Shown here: positions 9,964-19,119 of the stretch, piece after piece
Layout: every line of letters starts with the position of its first letter
Numbering within the stretch: position 1 is the stretch's first letter
Origin: Sipunculus nudus
Lineage: Eukaryota > Annelida > Sipuncula > Golfingiida > Sipunculidae
Assembly: GCA_026874595.1 (NCBI GenBank)
Contig: JAPPUL010000073.1
Location: 707,973 to 771,972 of the forward strand
Direction: 5' to 3'
DNA length: 64,000 bases
Notes under the pieces: model-generated
The model's input: the letters and a program-made list of their open reading frames with translations, nothing else
The model's database searches: none
Told to the model about the DNA's origin: nothing
Position numbers and translations under genes: made by a program

Positions 9964-10845
9964 TTACCATATGTCCAATGGATCACTTTCATCAGCATTC
10001 TCTTCCCAAAACCGACTTATCTCTGCTCCAAAATTATCCATGTACATATAATATTTCCCCCAAGACTGCATCGGATTACATGTTACCAAGAACCCCTTAA
10101 ACGTCAACCCTCGTTCTTGGGCGAATATATAATCATATTGCCTTATCTGATCCGGAACATTTACCGCAAGCCTCTTCCACCCTTGAAAATTTAAATTCCC
10201 AAGCGGTATTAACTTATTCTCTCCAAATGCATCCGCAACCATAACCGATAATATATGCTCACGCTGACGCCCTGCCACCCATACCTCAAATCCTTTTACC
10301 AAACCAGATAACTTTATCGGTTTGTCTGGATATAATGCAAACCAATTGTGTCCTCGTCTTTGAAAATCAACACGTGTTCCAAGTACATACTTTTTATCAT
10401 CTTTATATGCTGGATAATAATTTGACTTATATTCCCCTGTTTTCGTTCTGTACTTTGGCGGATTCTTCTTAACTCGCTCTTTTGTCGTCTTCACTTCAGC
10501 CGGACTTTCTTTAAGTGCAAGCGGACCGCCAGGCCTCTTTCGAGTTACTATCATACCCTGATCATTTGGCATGCGCCCATACCAATCGTCTGACTCCTCA
10601 AACGTGTCTATTATCACCTTATAAAAATCTTTGCCGGCATCAGGACCAATTAAATCTTTCGTTATCAATGATTCATCATCTACTATATAATTTATCCTAT
10701 CCTTATCAGGGCCCGAAGAAGCACTTCCCGAATTAGCCCCTCTATTCCCTCTTTGCTGCGAAAATACATATATTCCAACTAAAAATACTAATACCGGTAT
10801 TAGCATTGCTGTCTTTTTATTTCTATTTAAACCAGTTAGTCTCAT
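9964..10845 (-). CDS. flaA: Flagellar filament outer layer protein, FlaA family
   Basis: Spirochaete FlaA proteins sheath the periplasmic flagellar filament. This 293-residue protein has an N-terminal hydrophobic segment (about residues 13-30) suited to export. FlaA-like segments follow: LGTRVDFQRRGHNWFALYPDKPI, then KGFEVWVAGRQ, NFQGWKRLAVNVP and YMYMDNFGAE near the end. It lies 37 bp downstream of a second FlaA-family gene on the same strand, with AAGGAGG and AGGGA before the ATG. I cannot say which numbered FlaA it corresponds to. Confidence 0.88.
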   Translation of the reverse strand: MRLTGLNRNKKTAMLIPVLVFLVGIYVFSQQRGNRGANSGSASSGPDKDRINYIVDDESLITKDLIGPDAGKDFYKVIIDTFEESDDWYGRMPNDQGMIVTRKRPGGPLALKESPAEVKTTKERVKKNPPKYRTKTGEYKSNYYPAYKDDKKYVLGTRVDFQRRGHNWFALYPDKPIKLSGLVKGFEVWVAGRQREHILSVMVADAFGENKLIPLGNLNFQGWKRLAVNVPDQIRQYDYIFAQERGLTFKGFLVTCNPMQSWGKYYMYMDNFGAEISRFWEENADESDPLDIW

Positions 10846-10882
10846 AATTTCCCTAACAACCTCCTTTTTGGTTTGGGCCTTA

Positions 10883-11737
10883 CTACTTTCCCCAATATTT
10901 ATATACGTTTTTTAAATCAAGTCCTGGGTAATCTTCTGTCCCTGCCTTTACTATTGCATGAAAATAGTCAAAGTACAAGTATATTGCCTCAGGCCATATG
11001 TTTGGATTTGCCATAATCTTAAACCTTACAAACTTTAACGGATATTCTGATAAAGTCTTTGGTACCACTACCCTCAGGTTCCGCCATCCTTTATATTTCA
11101 GATTTGATACCGGTACTTTCAAAAGTCGCCCTCTTGTGTCTTTGAAATGAGCTTCTAGATTATAATCATAATTATTGCTCCATACATATACATACGCAGC
11201 ATCCACCTTCCCAGGCAACCATATGAATTTTGCATTACTACCCTCAACATGTTTCTCATCAAGATATACCTCATCTTCTCCTCCAACCTCAAGCAACCTT
11301 TCTGATAAATTCTCTTCTGACCGACGTGTTGCAGCTGGCTCAAGTGTTATCCAATTATATCCAGATACCAAAAAATTTGCTTTAAGTGCGAGTATAGCTT
11401 TATCTTCGTCTCCAATCAATGTTCGTCTATTAAGCTCCGGAGGCAGGATGTCTTCTCTTTTATACTTTGATACGTCAAGCCATTTAAGCCATGTACTTGA
11501 CTCTTCATAAGCTCCTTTTAAATCTCCTTTCCAATTCGTTCGGCGACTCTTAGAAAATTTTACTTCCCAACTACCCGCCTTGTCAAAATTATCTATTAGC
11601 GCATTTACTCGATATTCTTCTAGCTCCTTTTTGTTCGCTGAGTTTATACCATCCACCAATAAAAGCATTACCACCAATAATATCACAAGCAGACCAAACC
11701 CTCTTCTCATATTATATCTCATTATCTTATATCTCAT
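10883..11737 (-). CDS. flaA: Flagellar filament outer layer protein, FlaA family (paralogue)
   Basis: First gene of the flaA pair. It shares with its neighbour the pattern of a signal segment, a GYNWITLEP-type strand, a YVYVWSNN strand, the motif KYKGWRNLRVVVP, and a late YLYFDYFHA strand, but overall identity looks low. The frame opens at GTG 11743, yet the AAGGAG sits only three bases before it and nine before the ATG at 11737, so the ATG is preferred. A very hydrophobic stretch (LLVILLVVMLLLVDG) is a likely signal peptide. Paired flaA genes occur in other spirochaetes, where both proteins join the sheath. Confidence 0.85.
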   Translation of the reverse strand: MRYKIMRYNMRRGFGLLVILLVVMLLLVDGINSANKKELEEYRVNALIDNFDKAGSWEVKFSKSRRTNWKGDLKGAYEESSTWLKWLDVSKYKREDILPPELNRRTLIGDEDKAILALKANFLVSGYNWITLEPAATRRSEENLSERLLEVGGEDEVYLDEKHVEGSNAKFIWLPGKVDAAYVYVWSNNYDYNLEAHFKDTRGRLLKVPVSNLKYKGWRNLRVVVPKTLSEYPLKFVRFKIMANPNIWPEAIYLYFDYFHAIVKAGTEDYPGLDLKNVYKYWGK

Positions 11738-11743
11738 AACCAC

Positions 11744-12086
11744 AAACTCCTTTTCTAATCATAAGACTACTCTTTTCCATATCTCATCCTGTCTTTATAT
11801 CTCTTCCTATCTTTTCCATACTAATCTAATCATCTAAATCTTTTCTCTAAAATACTATGAGCTGTTACGTAAAACTCTATTTAAATTAATACGTCAATAT
11901 TCCCTCCTCCCTGAGTTATCGACTTATTATATTCTTAACTTGAAACTACATTCAGTCAATTGCCTATTTTAAAGATAATATCTATAAGAAATATAACACT
12001 TTAATTTCCTAATTTCGAATACATATATCAAAAACTATTAATATTTTCACAAAAACAAATATATTTATTGCATGCTATTTTCATCC
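11744..12086. other. Intergenic stretch upstream of the flaA pair
   Basis: No open frame of note. On the minus strand, TTGACG occurs about 180 bases before the first flaA gene, without a convincing -10 at proper spacing. Short pyrimidine-rich direct repeats (TCTTTTCCATA) are present at 11770-11825. I see no defined RNA gene. Confidence 0.4.
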
Positions 12087-12590
12087 CTATATATATTCAG
12101 TTTCTATGTCTCTTGTATCATCCAATTGGTAAAGCGATTTTATTTGTGGACTAAATGACTTTAGCCTAGACAAATATTTATCAGTGTAATATACAATAAC
12201 AAGACCCAAAAGCAAAAATAAAAACGAAAACAATATCCCAAAAACATCATCTTCAAGCTTACCCACTTTATAGACTCCCTCTCCAATATAAACTCCTGTA
12301 AAATAACCCAAAATAAGCATCAATATCGGAAATACATATATCAAAAGTGATGACAAAATAGAACTACTTTCTCTAAATTCTACCACTACCATATCTCCTA
12401 CCTGTGCATCTATAACATTATTTAGACTAAGATGTCTTACTTTTGATTCTCCCGGCTCAACAAAAGAAAATGCATTGCATGTATTACAACTTGATGTCCC
12501 ACATCCCCCCCCACCCCCAAGTACTCCTTCAAGAATTAGTACTCTTACCACATCATCTCGCTTCTCAACTACCTCGCCTATCTCTTCCAT
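12087..12590 (-). CDS. RseC/MucC-family membrane protein (SoxR-reducing system type)
   Basis: The 167-residue protein has the RseC layout: an N-terminal soluble part with a Cys cluster (CGTSSCNTC, about residues 30-38), the PGESKVRHLSL... strand region, then two membrane segments at about 77-99 and 118-138 and a short cytoplasmic tail. Family members act with the Rnf/SoxR-reducing system or in sigma-E control, but no partner gene is near, so the role here is open. GAGGG lies nine bases before the ATG. A poly-Gly stretch precedes the Cys cluster. Confidence 0.8.
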   Translation of the reverse strand: MEEIGEVVEKRDDVVRVLILEGVLGGGGGCGTSSCNTCNAFSFVEPGESKVRHLSLNNVIDAQVGDMVVVEFRESSSILSSLLIYVFPILMLILGYFTGVYIGEGVYKVGKLEDDVFGILFSFLFLLLGLVIVYYTDKYLSRLKSFSPQIKSLYQLDDTRDIETEYI

Positions 12591-12606
12591 AAATGCTTAC
12601 CCTCAA

Positions 12607-12689
12607 TTATTATCATAAAGTTATTATCATAAAGTTATTATCATAAAGTTATTATCATAAAGTTATTATCACAAAGTATCAGCATAAAG
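12607..12689. repeat. 14-bp tandem repeat array
   Basis: Four perfect copies of TTATTATCATAAAG (12607-12662), a fifth with one change and a shortened sixth copy fill the gap between the rseC-like gene and the TPR gene. The array lies in the likely 5' region of the rseC-like gene, so copy number could affect its expression. Confidence 0.85.
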
Positions 12690-12724
12690 TATTATATATT
12701 ATGATGCTCCAAAATATATAAACT

Positions 12725-14086
12725 CTATTTAGCATACGCTTTCTTCAATAGTCCCAAAAGCTTATATTTATCGTATAGATATATAGGCCGTGTATCGCCA
12801 TATTCATATGCATTTCGACCTATTGTTGAGCTTGATATTAATATACTCCTATATGATGCCGTTGACTTCATATCATCAAGTAGCCTGCGAACCTCTTGAC
12901 TTGTTATATCGTTATGTGTACGATACATCCTTACAACCAGCTTATTACGCCTTTGTGATGACCATTTTCCACTCGATTCTGTTGCGTATATCGTTACTAT
13001 TGTACCTCCTTCATTAGTGCATTCAAGTATCTCAAGTTCAAGAGCCTTAACTACATCCTTACACATCCGCACAAATTTCTCCTCTGGCGCAACAAGAAAA
13101 TCCTTAAGCTCATCATCAAGACGTATGTCTTCATATTCTGCAAGCTTGCTCGCTACATCTTTATAATCACTCCTTATCAACAATATCTCCTCCCACTGCG
13201 AAACCGCCATAGGTAAATTCCTCTTTTGTTCATATATACTTGCCATTAAATATCTTAAAGCAAGTCCAACTACCTCATTATTCTCTATATATGAAAGCCC
13301 CTTATCAAGTTCTATAAGTGCACTGTCAAAATCCATTAGATTATAATAACATAGTCCCATATAATAATAGGCTGGCAGTTTATATTCTTTCGATTTTATA
13401 GCTTGTTGCAAATCTTCTAGTGCTTTTACATAATTCTTTGTGTCAAGGTACACTCTCCCCATATAATAATAACAGCCAGGACAACTACTATCAAGCTCTA
13501 TACACATACTCATATATAGAAGACATTCATTAGGTGACTTAGTTTCATACGATATCTCGCCAAGCCTAAATAAACTTTCTTTATGTTTGGGATTAAGCTT
13601 TATTACATTAAGATAATATTTCTTGGCACCGCCTCTGTAATTACTCTCATATAAAAGCTCTGCAAATCGATAGTTATATAGATAATCATTTGGAAGTTTC
13701 TTTAAGATTAACAAAAACTCCTTCTGAGCTTCTTTATAATCTCCTAAAGCTATATAACATTCTGCAAGACGTGAGCGAACCTTATGTTCCTTTAGCTCAG
13801 AATCATATTTACCAAGCAAGATTACTTTATTATAATGCTTTATTGCTTCCTTTGCCTCTCCCGTTTTAAAATATGCCTCTGCAAGATAGTAATATGCTTT
13901 GCGATCACGCGGGCTTTTTTCAATCTCCTTGCTAAGTCTATTTATTAAAACCTTATATTCTCCTGCTTCTAGAAGTTTAAGGGCTTTATCTCCCTTTATT
14001 GAAGATAGTATATTTTTTATCATTAAATATATAAGCCCTATTAAAAATACTGATACAAATGCTACTAGCAAATATCTATAATCCAT
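12725..14086 (-). CDS. Membrane-anchored TPR protein with nuclease-like C-terminal domain
   Basis: 453 residues. One N-terminal membrane segment (about 5-24) is followed by about eight tetratricopeptide units (to about residue 310), with clear motifs such as AYYYLAEAYFKTGEAKEAIKHY and CYYYMGRVYLDTKNYVKAL. The last 125 residues differ: a conserved-looking strand-helix pattern with VVRMYRTHNDITSQEVRRLL and YRSILISSSTIGRNAYEY...IYLYDKYKLL resembles the C-terminus of the Mrr/restriction-endonuclease fold. The catalytic D/E-x-K of active nucleases is not obvious, so binding rather than cutting is possible. The fold assignment is inference by eye. Confidence 0.7.
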   Translation of the reverse strand: MDYRYLLVAFVSVFLIGLIYLMIKNILSSIKGDKALKLLEAGEYKVLINRLSKEIEKSPRDRKAYYYLAEAYFKTGEAKEAIKHYNKVILLGKYDSELKEHKVRSRLAECYIALGDYKEAQKEFLLILKKLPNDYLYNYRFAELLYESNYRGGAKKYYLNVIKLNPKHKESLFRLGEISYETKSPNECLLYMSMCIELDSSCPGCYYYMGRVYLDTKNYVKALEDLQQAIKSKEYKLPAYYYMGLCYYNLMDFDSALIELDKGLSYIENNEVVGLALRYLMASIYEQKRNLPMAVSQWEEILLIRSDYKDVASKLAEYEDIRLDDELKDFLVAPEEKFVRMCKDVVKALELEILECTNEGGTIVTIYATESSGKWSSQRRNKLVVRMYRTHNDITSQEVRRLLDDMKSTASYRSILISSSTIGRNAYEYGDTRPIYLYDKYKLLGLLKKAYAK

Positions 14087-14731
14087 ATATAATTTTATAT
14101 ACCTTTACACCCTAATCATTATTAAAGATCTAATTCCTTATCTAAATAATTAGGGACTTTTTAAAACCTCTATTTTATATTTATTTTATATTTATTTTAT
14201 ATCTATTTTCTTATCATCTATCCTTTTATATCTATTTATATCTAAATATCTGATATTTATCTTCACTCTTTAAAAGATATTAACCTCAATATTAATTTTA
14301 TGTACTCAAATTAGTCTAGATATTTAAAACACTTAATCTAAAGTAAGAACAATAAATTACCATTTCCAAAATATATATTATATAACTTCTATTTATAGAA
14401 TTATACAATTATACAAAAAATACTTTTATATGCTTTAAGTTATATGTACTTTATTATTTGAAACTTGATTATCTATATTAGAATTATTTATAACTATATC
14501 AAGCTTTTTACTTGGAATTTTAATAAATAAATGCTTATAGTTTACAAAACTATATCCGTTTTTAGTACTATTTGCTATATTATTTTCATGCCTTAACTAA
14601 AATAAGGTTCTTTTAATAATTTTATTTCCATTTTTATGGACAAAATGTTGTATATTTGTTGTATATATGTTGTATATATATAGTATATAAAGTCTTTTGT
14701 CTATAGGTATTTATGGAAAGGAGTAACTAAA
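14087..14731. other. Long AT-rich intergenic region between divergent TPR genes
   Basis: 645 bp with no credible gene. It holds an 11-bp tandem repeat (TATTTTATATT, three copies, 14171-14203) and a run of TTGTATAT-like direct repeats at 14648-14682, just before the plus-strand TPR gene. Promoters for both divergent genes should lie here, but A/T richness makes any -10 call unreliable. Confidence 0.5.
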
Positions 14732-15580
14732 TTGAAAAATATTATTTTTGTCTTCTTTATGCTCTTTATTACTAGCTCTTCTTTTGCTACAGCTTATCAG
14801 GATAAAGCAGATAAGTTATACAAACAAGGTAAATACGAATTGGCTCTTATCTTCTTTGAGAAAGCTTTTTTAGAAAATCCAACAAACCCTGAGATTAACT
14901 TCTACTTAGGCAATATTTATAATAACAAAAGAGAGTTTAATAAAGCTATTATTGCCTTTCAAAGAGGCCTTGAAAATGTTGACTCTGCTCCTACAAAAGC
15001 TAAGTTCCTATACAATATCGCAAGATCTCTTCAGGCAATACAAAATTACAAGCAAGCTTTAGTTTATTATGACAAATTACAAGATGTTTTAAGTGGCTAC
15101 AAAAACCAAAACCCTAATAATAACCATTTAAACCAACTTTATAAAGATATCTCGCTTCATAAAGGTATGATCTTTTATAACATGCAAAATAAACAGCTTA
15201 CTATTAGAGAATGGGAAAACTATTTATTATATGTAGCTCAAAGTCCAGAATATTATAGCGTCTTGAAAGCAATTGAAACTCTTAAAAGTAAAGATTTTAC
15301 ATGGAAAACTAAAGAGGTCGTTCTTAGAGAAGAAGACAAAAAAATAGTTGAAGAGATTATTGAACCTAAGGATACTCCTCTACCAGAAAACGAAACTAAA
15401 GAAGCTGAGGATAAGTTAATTAGCGAGCTTCGTAATAGGGAAGTTGATGAGGCTGGAGAAACTATTGAAAGGACCATTGATAGCGAAGCCTCCAAAGTCC
15501 GTTTGAAAGGTGAGGATGATATAACCTTATCTGATAAACTTGATATAAAAGAAAGCGATTATGAAGAAATTGAAAGATAG
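14732..15580 (+). CDS. Exported TPR protein
   Basis: 282 residues, TTG start with AAAGGAG eight bases upstream. A signal peptide is clear (MKNIIFVFFMLFITSSSFA, cut near 19-20). Three to four TPR units follow (ADKLYKQGKYELALIFFEKAFLENP, INFYLGNIYNNKREFNKAI and onward to about residue 170). The last 90 residues are highly charged, Glu/Asp/Lys-rich and probably disordered. It is followed 73 bp later by another TPR gene, so the two may form an operon serving the envelope. Partner proteins are unknown. Confidence 0.75.
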   Translation: MKNIIFVFFMLFITSSSFATAYQDKADKLYKQGKYELALIFFEKAFLENPTNPEINFYLGNIYNNKREFNKAIIAFQRGLENVDSAPTKAKFLYNIARSLQAIQNYKQALVYYDKLQDVLSGYKNQNPNNNHLNQLYKDISLHKGMIFYNMQNKQLTIREWENYLLYVAQSPEYYSVLKAIETLKSKDFTWKTKEVVLREEDKKIVEEIIEPKDTPLPENETKEAEDKLISELRNREVDEAGETIERTIDSEASKVRLKGEDDITLSDKLDIKESDYEEIER

Positions 15581-15653
15581 AAAAATTGAAAGATAGATAA
15601 GATAAGGGAAAGATAAATAAAGACAAATAAATATAAGGAGTTTGTAAGTCGGT

Positions 15654-17705
15654 ATGGCTAATAAAAAAAGTAATATTTTGTCCTATGCAACTATAGGAGT
15701 TATATTAATAATTGTACTTGCAATATTATTTTATGAGGATATTTTAGATGTATTTGTAGATAACCAGTCTCAGCAGGTTGTTGATATACATCCTTCCAAA
15801 GAGAACGCTGTAAATAGGCTTATTGAAGAGGCCGAACAACGGGGTAAGGAAAGACGTTATACTGAGGCTATTGTTAAGCTAGAAGAAGCTCAGGATCATA
15901 AAGACCCAAGTCCCTCTGAAGAACAGAAAAATAAAATCTCTTCTTTGCTCTCGTTATTTAATAACGAACTTCAGGCATTAAATGCTGAAAAACAAAAGTT
16001 AATAGATGAACGTATTGCCGAAGGACGTAGACTTGGACAGACAAAAAGATATCAAGAGGCTGTTGGACACTTAAGTCAGACAAAAGAATATACAGATCCA
16101 GAACCAACTGAAAGTCAGCATAAAATAATAGATGGCTTGCTTAATGAGTACAGATCAAAAATAGCAGCAAAACCAGCGACTAAAAGAGCACGAAGAATTG
16201 TTAGGCAAAGAAGAGTTAGCCCCCAAAAAAGAGTAGCTGTTAAAAAGCCTCAAAAGCTTGATAATAAAAAAATGGCCGAAAGATATTACAACGCAGGCCA
16301 AAAAGCTCTGTCAAGAGGGCGGCTTGCAAAGTCTATAGAGCTTTTTACAAAAGCTTTGCAATACGATAATGACCATGTTTTATCATATTCATACAAAGGG
16401 AGCGCTCACTATCAAAACAAGCAACTAAAACAAGCGCAAGATAGCGCAAATGAAGCATTAGCTCGAGATCCAAACGAGCCTAATGCCCATTTTGTAAAGG
16501 GAAACGTATTATACTCTGAGAAAAAAGATCAAGAAGCTAGAGCCGAATTTTTACAAGCAGAAAGAAATGGTGCTAATAATGCTATGCTTTATTATCGACT
16601 CGGAGTAACTTATTTGACAACAAATGAGGATAGTAATGAGGCTATAAGTTACTTTGACAAGGCTTTGGCTATCGAGGGCGGTTTGAATTCACGATACACG
16701 AGAAATGCTCACTATAATAAAGGAATTGCTAAAGAACGTATACAGGCTTTAAATGAAGCTCAAAGCGATTACGAACTCTCATCATCTATTGATAAGCAAT
16801 ATGACAAAGCTCCAGTACAGGTTATAGAAGTCTTATATAAGAAAGGGCTTTTTACAGATAGTATAGAAAAGATAAACAATCTTAACCTAAGTCTTAAAAG
16901 TAAGGAAGCTTATACTAAAGAACTCCTTGAGGGTACAAACTATGAAATGCTTTTGGAAAGTGGGCAAAATGATGCTCAATTGGAAACAAAGGCTGTTACA
17001 GCATATAGAAAAGCGTTAAATGTAAATCCCCAAGGCTATGAAGCGTTATATAATCTAGGCAGAATAGACTATTTAAATAAAGACTATGCCAAAGCCCTGC
17101 AAAGCTTTCTAGAAGCAGATAAAATCAATAATAATGATTATCAGATAAATTATGCCTTAGCCTTAACACAGTATAATTTGAATAATCTAGAAGAAAGTTA
17201 TAGCTATTTTACAAAGGCAGCCGAGCTTAACCCCCAAAACCCACAAGTTTTTTTAGGATTAACAGCTATAGATCTAAAGAGAGGCTCAAACCCAAATGTG
17301 GCACTATCAAACTTAGAAAAAGCTAACGAGCTTGACCCTCAAAACCCCATATCAAACAACATGTTAGGAATATTATATTTTAACACAGGACGCCAGGATC
17401 AATCTCAAGAATATTTTAGAAGAGCGCTTGATGGCGATTCTCAAAACTTGTCAATAAAGCGCAATCTTGCTAATTCCTTATTCTACAATAGGAACTATGG
17501 AGAAGCTTTGCCTCTATACGAGGATATAGTAAACCAGGACCAAGAAGATGCTGAGAGCATGCTTAGACTAGCTGAATGTCAGATTAAAACCGACAACAGA
17601 GAAGGAGCTAAAGTAACATTAACAACTCTAATAGAAAAGTTCCCACAGTATAATGAATCAGAGTCTGTTCAATTGTATCTAAAATCACTAGAGCTTCAAA
17701 GATAG
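15654..17705 (+). CDS. Membrane-anchored TPR protein
   Basis: 683 residues. A short Lys-rich start and one membrane segment (about 9-27) are followed by two similar Glu/Lys-rich coiled-coil units (REAVVKLEEAQ-like at about 60-90 and 125-155, each ending KDPxPxE/TDPEPTE). A basic stretch (KRARRIVRQRR, about 180) comes next, then about ten TPR units from residue 200 to the end. It probably sits in the inner membrane with the repeats on one side as a protein-docking scaffold. A strong hairpin lies 30 bp after the stop codon. Confidence 0.75.
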   Translation: MANKKSNILSYATIGVILIIVLAILFYEDILDVFVDNQSQQVVDIHPSKENAVNRLIEEAEQRGKERRYTEAIVKLEEAQDHKDPSPSEEQKNKISSLLSLFNNELQALNAEKQKLIDERIAEGRRLGQTKRYQEAVGHLSQTKEYTDPEPTESQHKIIDGLLNEYRSKIAAKPATKRARRIVRQRRVSPQKRVAVKKPQKLDNKKMAERYYNAGQKALSRGRLAKSIELFTKALQYDNDHVLSYSYKGSAHYQNKQLKQAQDSANEALARDPNEPNAHFVKGNVLYSEKKDQEARAEFLQAERNGANNAMLYYRLGVTYLTTNEDSNEAISYFDKALAIEGGLNSRYTRNAHYNKGIAKERIQALNEAQSDYELSSSIDKQYDKAPVQVIEVLYKKGLFTDSIEKINNLNLSLKSKEAYTKELLEGTNYEMLLESGQNDAQLETKAVTAYRKALNVNPQGYEALYNLGRIDYLNKDYAKALQSFLEADKINNNDYQINYALALTQYNLNNLEESYSYFTKAAELNPQNPQVFLGLTAIDLKRGSNPNVALSNLEKANELDPQNPISNNMLGILYFNTGRQDQSQEYFRRALDGDSQNLSIKRNLANSLFYNRNYGEALPLYEDIVNQDQEDAESMLRLAECQIKTDNREGAKVTLTTLIEKFPQYNESESVQLYLKSLELQR

Positions 17706-17734
17706 TAGGATAGTGTATTAATAAGTACTGCATT

Positions 17735-17761
17735 ACACCTTACATTATCGATGTAAGGTGT
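17735..17761 (+). terminator. Perfect 11-bp hairpin between TPR gene and aroA
   Basis: Arms ACACCTTACAT (17735-17745) and ATGTAAGGTGT (17751-17761) with a 5-base loop. No T-run follows, so it could be a weak terminator, an RNA-stability hairpin or a binding site. It covers the GTG at 17758 that would otherwise be the first possible aroA start. Confidence 0.6.
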
Positions 17762-17793
17762 GTCTATGTCTAATATCTAATCAAAGTCAGAGT

Positions 17794-19095
17794 ATGCCAA
17801 ATGCAAGTAATCAAGAAATAGAAATAAAACCAACAAATAGAGCAGAGGGCGAAATTGCTATGCCTGGCTCAAAAAGTATAACAAACCGAACTTTAGTACT
17901 GGCAAGCCTTGCCAAAGGCTCAACACACCTTAAAAATGCCTTATTTAGCGATGATACCATATACGTACAAAAGGCGTTAAAACTACTTGGAATAAACATA
18001 AAATCTAATGAGCAATTATCTGAGATCAGGATATTAGGGGCCTCTGGTAAAATAAGCAATTCTAAAGCTAAACTATATCTTGGCAATGCAGGAACAGGTA
18101 TACGTTTTCTAACAGCTTTAACCACTTTAGGAAAAGGAGAATATACGATTACTGGGAACGCTCGTATGGAGCAAAGACCAATAGGAGATTTGGTCGAGGC
18201 GTTAAAACTACTTGGAGCTGATATAGATTATTTAAAAACTAACGCTATGCCTCCTATACAGGTTAATGCTCGGGGGATTCTTTTGGGAGGTAAAACAAAA
18301 TTGTCTGGACGATTAAGCAGCCAATATTTATCTGCACTACTACTAGTTGGTCCTTATACCAAAAATGGGATTGATATAGAAGTTATAGGCGAACAAGTGT
18401 CCAAACCGTATATAGATTTAACTTTGAATCTAATGAATGATTTTGGAGTAGAATATGAACGAGAGGGTTATAGTCGCTATATAATATCAGGCGGTCAACA
18501 ATATGAAGGAATAGCAGATTATACAATTGAAGGAGATGTATCAAATGCATCTTATTTTTTTGGAGCAGCAGCGATAACAAATGGGCGGATAAGGGTAAAC
18601 AATATAAAGAATGACACAAAACAGGGGGATATAAGATTACTTAATTTGCTTGAGACTATGGGTTGTAAAGTAGTTATCGGTCCTAATTGGGTCGAGGTAT
18701 CCAAAACAGATAAAAAGAGACTAAGAGGCATAGATGTAGATATGCATGATATATCAGATGTGGTACAAACACTTTGTGTTATTGCCTTATTTGCAGAAGG
18801 GAAAACACATATAAAGAACGTATATAATATGCGAATAAAAGAGACGGATAGACTTAAAGCATTAAACAATGAGCTTATAAAGCTTGGAGCAGGAGTAGTT
18901 GAGGGACAGGATTCTATCACTATCATTCCACAAAAGAAGTATCATGGTGCAACTATAGAAACATACGATGATCACCGTATGGCAATGTCTTTTTCCCTTG
19001 CAGGCCTAAAAATACCTAATATTATAATAAAAGATGCAAATTGTGTAACTAAAACCTTTCCTGAGTATTTTGATTATCTTAAAAAGATAACATAA
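17794..19095 (+). CDS. aroA: 3-phosphoshikimate 1-carboxyvinyltransferase (EPSP synthase)
   Basis: Joins phosphoenolpyruvate to shikimate-3-phosphate in aromatic amino acid synthesis. Family motifs are MPGSKSITNR near the start, GNAGTGIRFLTAL, RMEQRPIGDL, SSQYLSALL, and DDHRMAMSFS before the end. The start is placed at ATG 17794, because the upstream GTG (17758) lies inside a hairpin and would add a non-family Cys-rich extension. Length, 433 residues, fits the family. The RNase gene follows after 24 bp, suggesting co-transcription. aroK is at 45.9 kb. Confidence 0.95.
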   Translation: MPNASNQEIEIKPTNRAEGEIAMPGSKSITNRTLVLASLAKGSTHLKNALFSDDTIYVQKALKLLGINIKSNEQLSEIRILGASGKISNSKAKLYLGNAGTGIRFLTALTTLGKGEYTITGNARMEQRPIGDLVEALKLLGADIDYLKTNAMPPIQVNARGILLGGKTKLSGRLSSQYLSALLLVGPYTKNGIDIEVIGEQVSKPYIDLTLNLMNDFGVEYEREGYSRYIISGGQQYEGIADYTIEGDVSNASYFFGAAAITNGRIRVNNIKNDTKQGDIRLLNLLETMGCKVVIGPNWVEVSKTDKKRLRGIDVDMHDISDVVQTLCVIALFAEGKTHIKNVYNMRIKETDRLKALNNELIKLGAGVVEGQDSITIIPQKKYHGATIETYDDHRMAMSFSLAGLKIPNIIIKDANCVTKTFPEYFDYLKKIT

Positions 19096-19119
19096 GCAAA
19101 AGAGATTAGTCTTTATATA

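Noticed and set aside
9808-10194. Plus-strand frames (up to 128 codons) over the 17-bp array
   Set aside because: They are translated repeat DNA and antisense to flaA, with no ribosome binding site or domain.
12607-12689. Regular repeats considered as a CRISPR array
   Set aside because: Units are head-to-tail with no spacers, and no cas genes are in the window; the same holds for the 9.8-kb array.
14646-14690. Strong sigma-70 promoter before the TPR gene at 14732
   Set aside because: Many TATATA and TTGTAT strings occur, but the AT-rich background makes any -35/-10 pair unconvincing.
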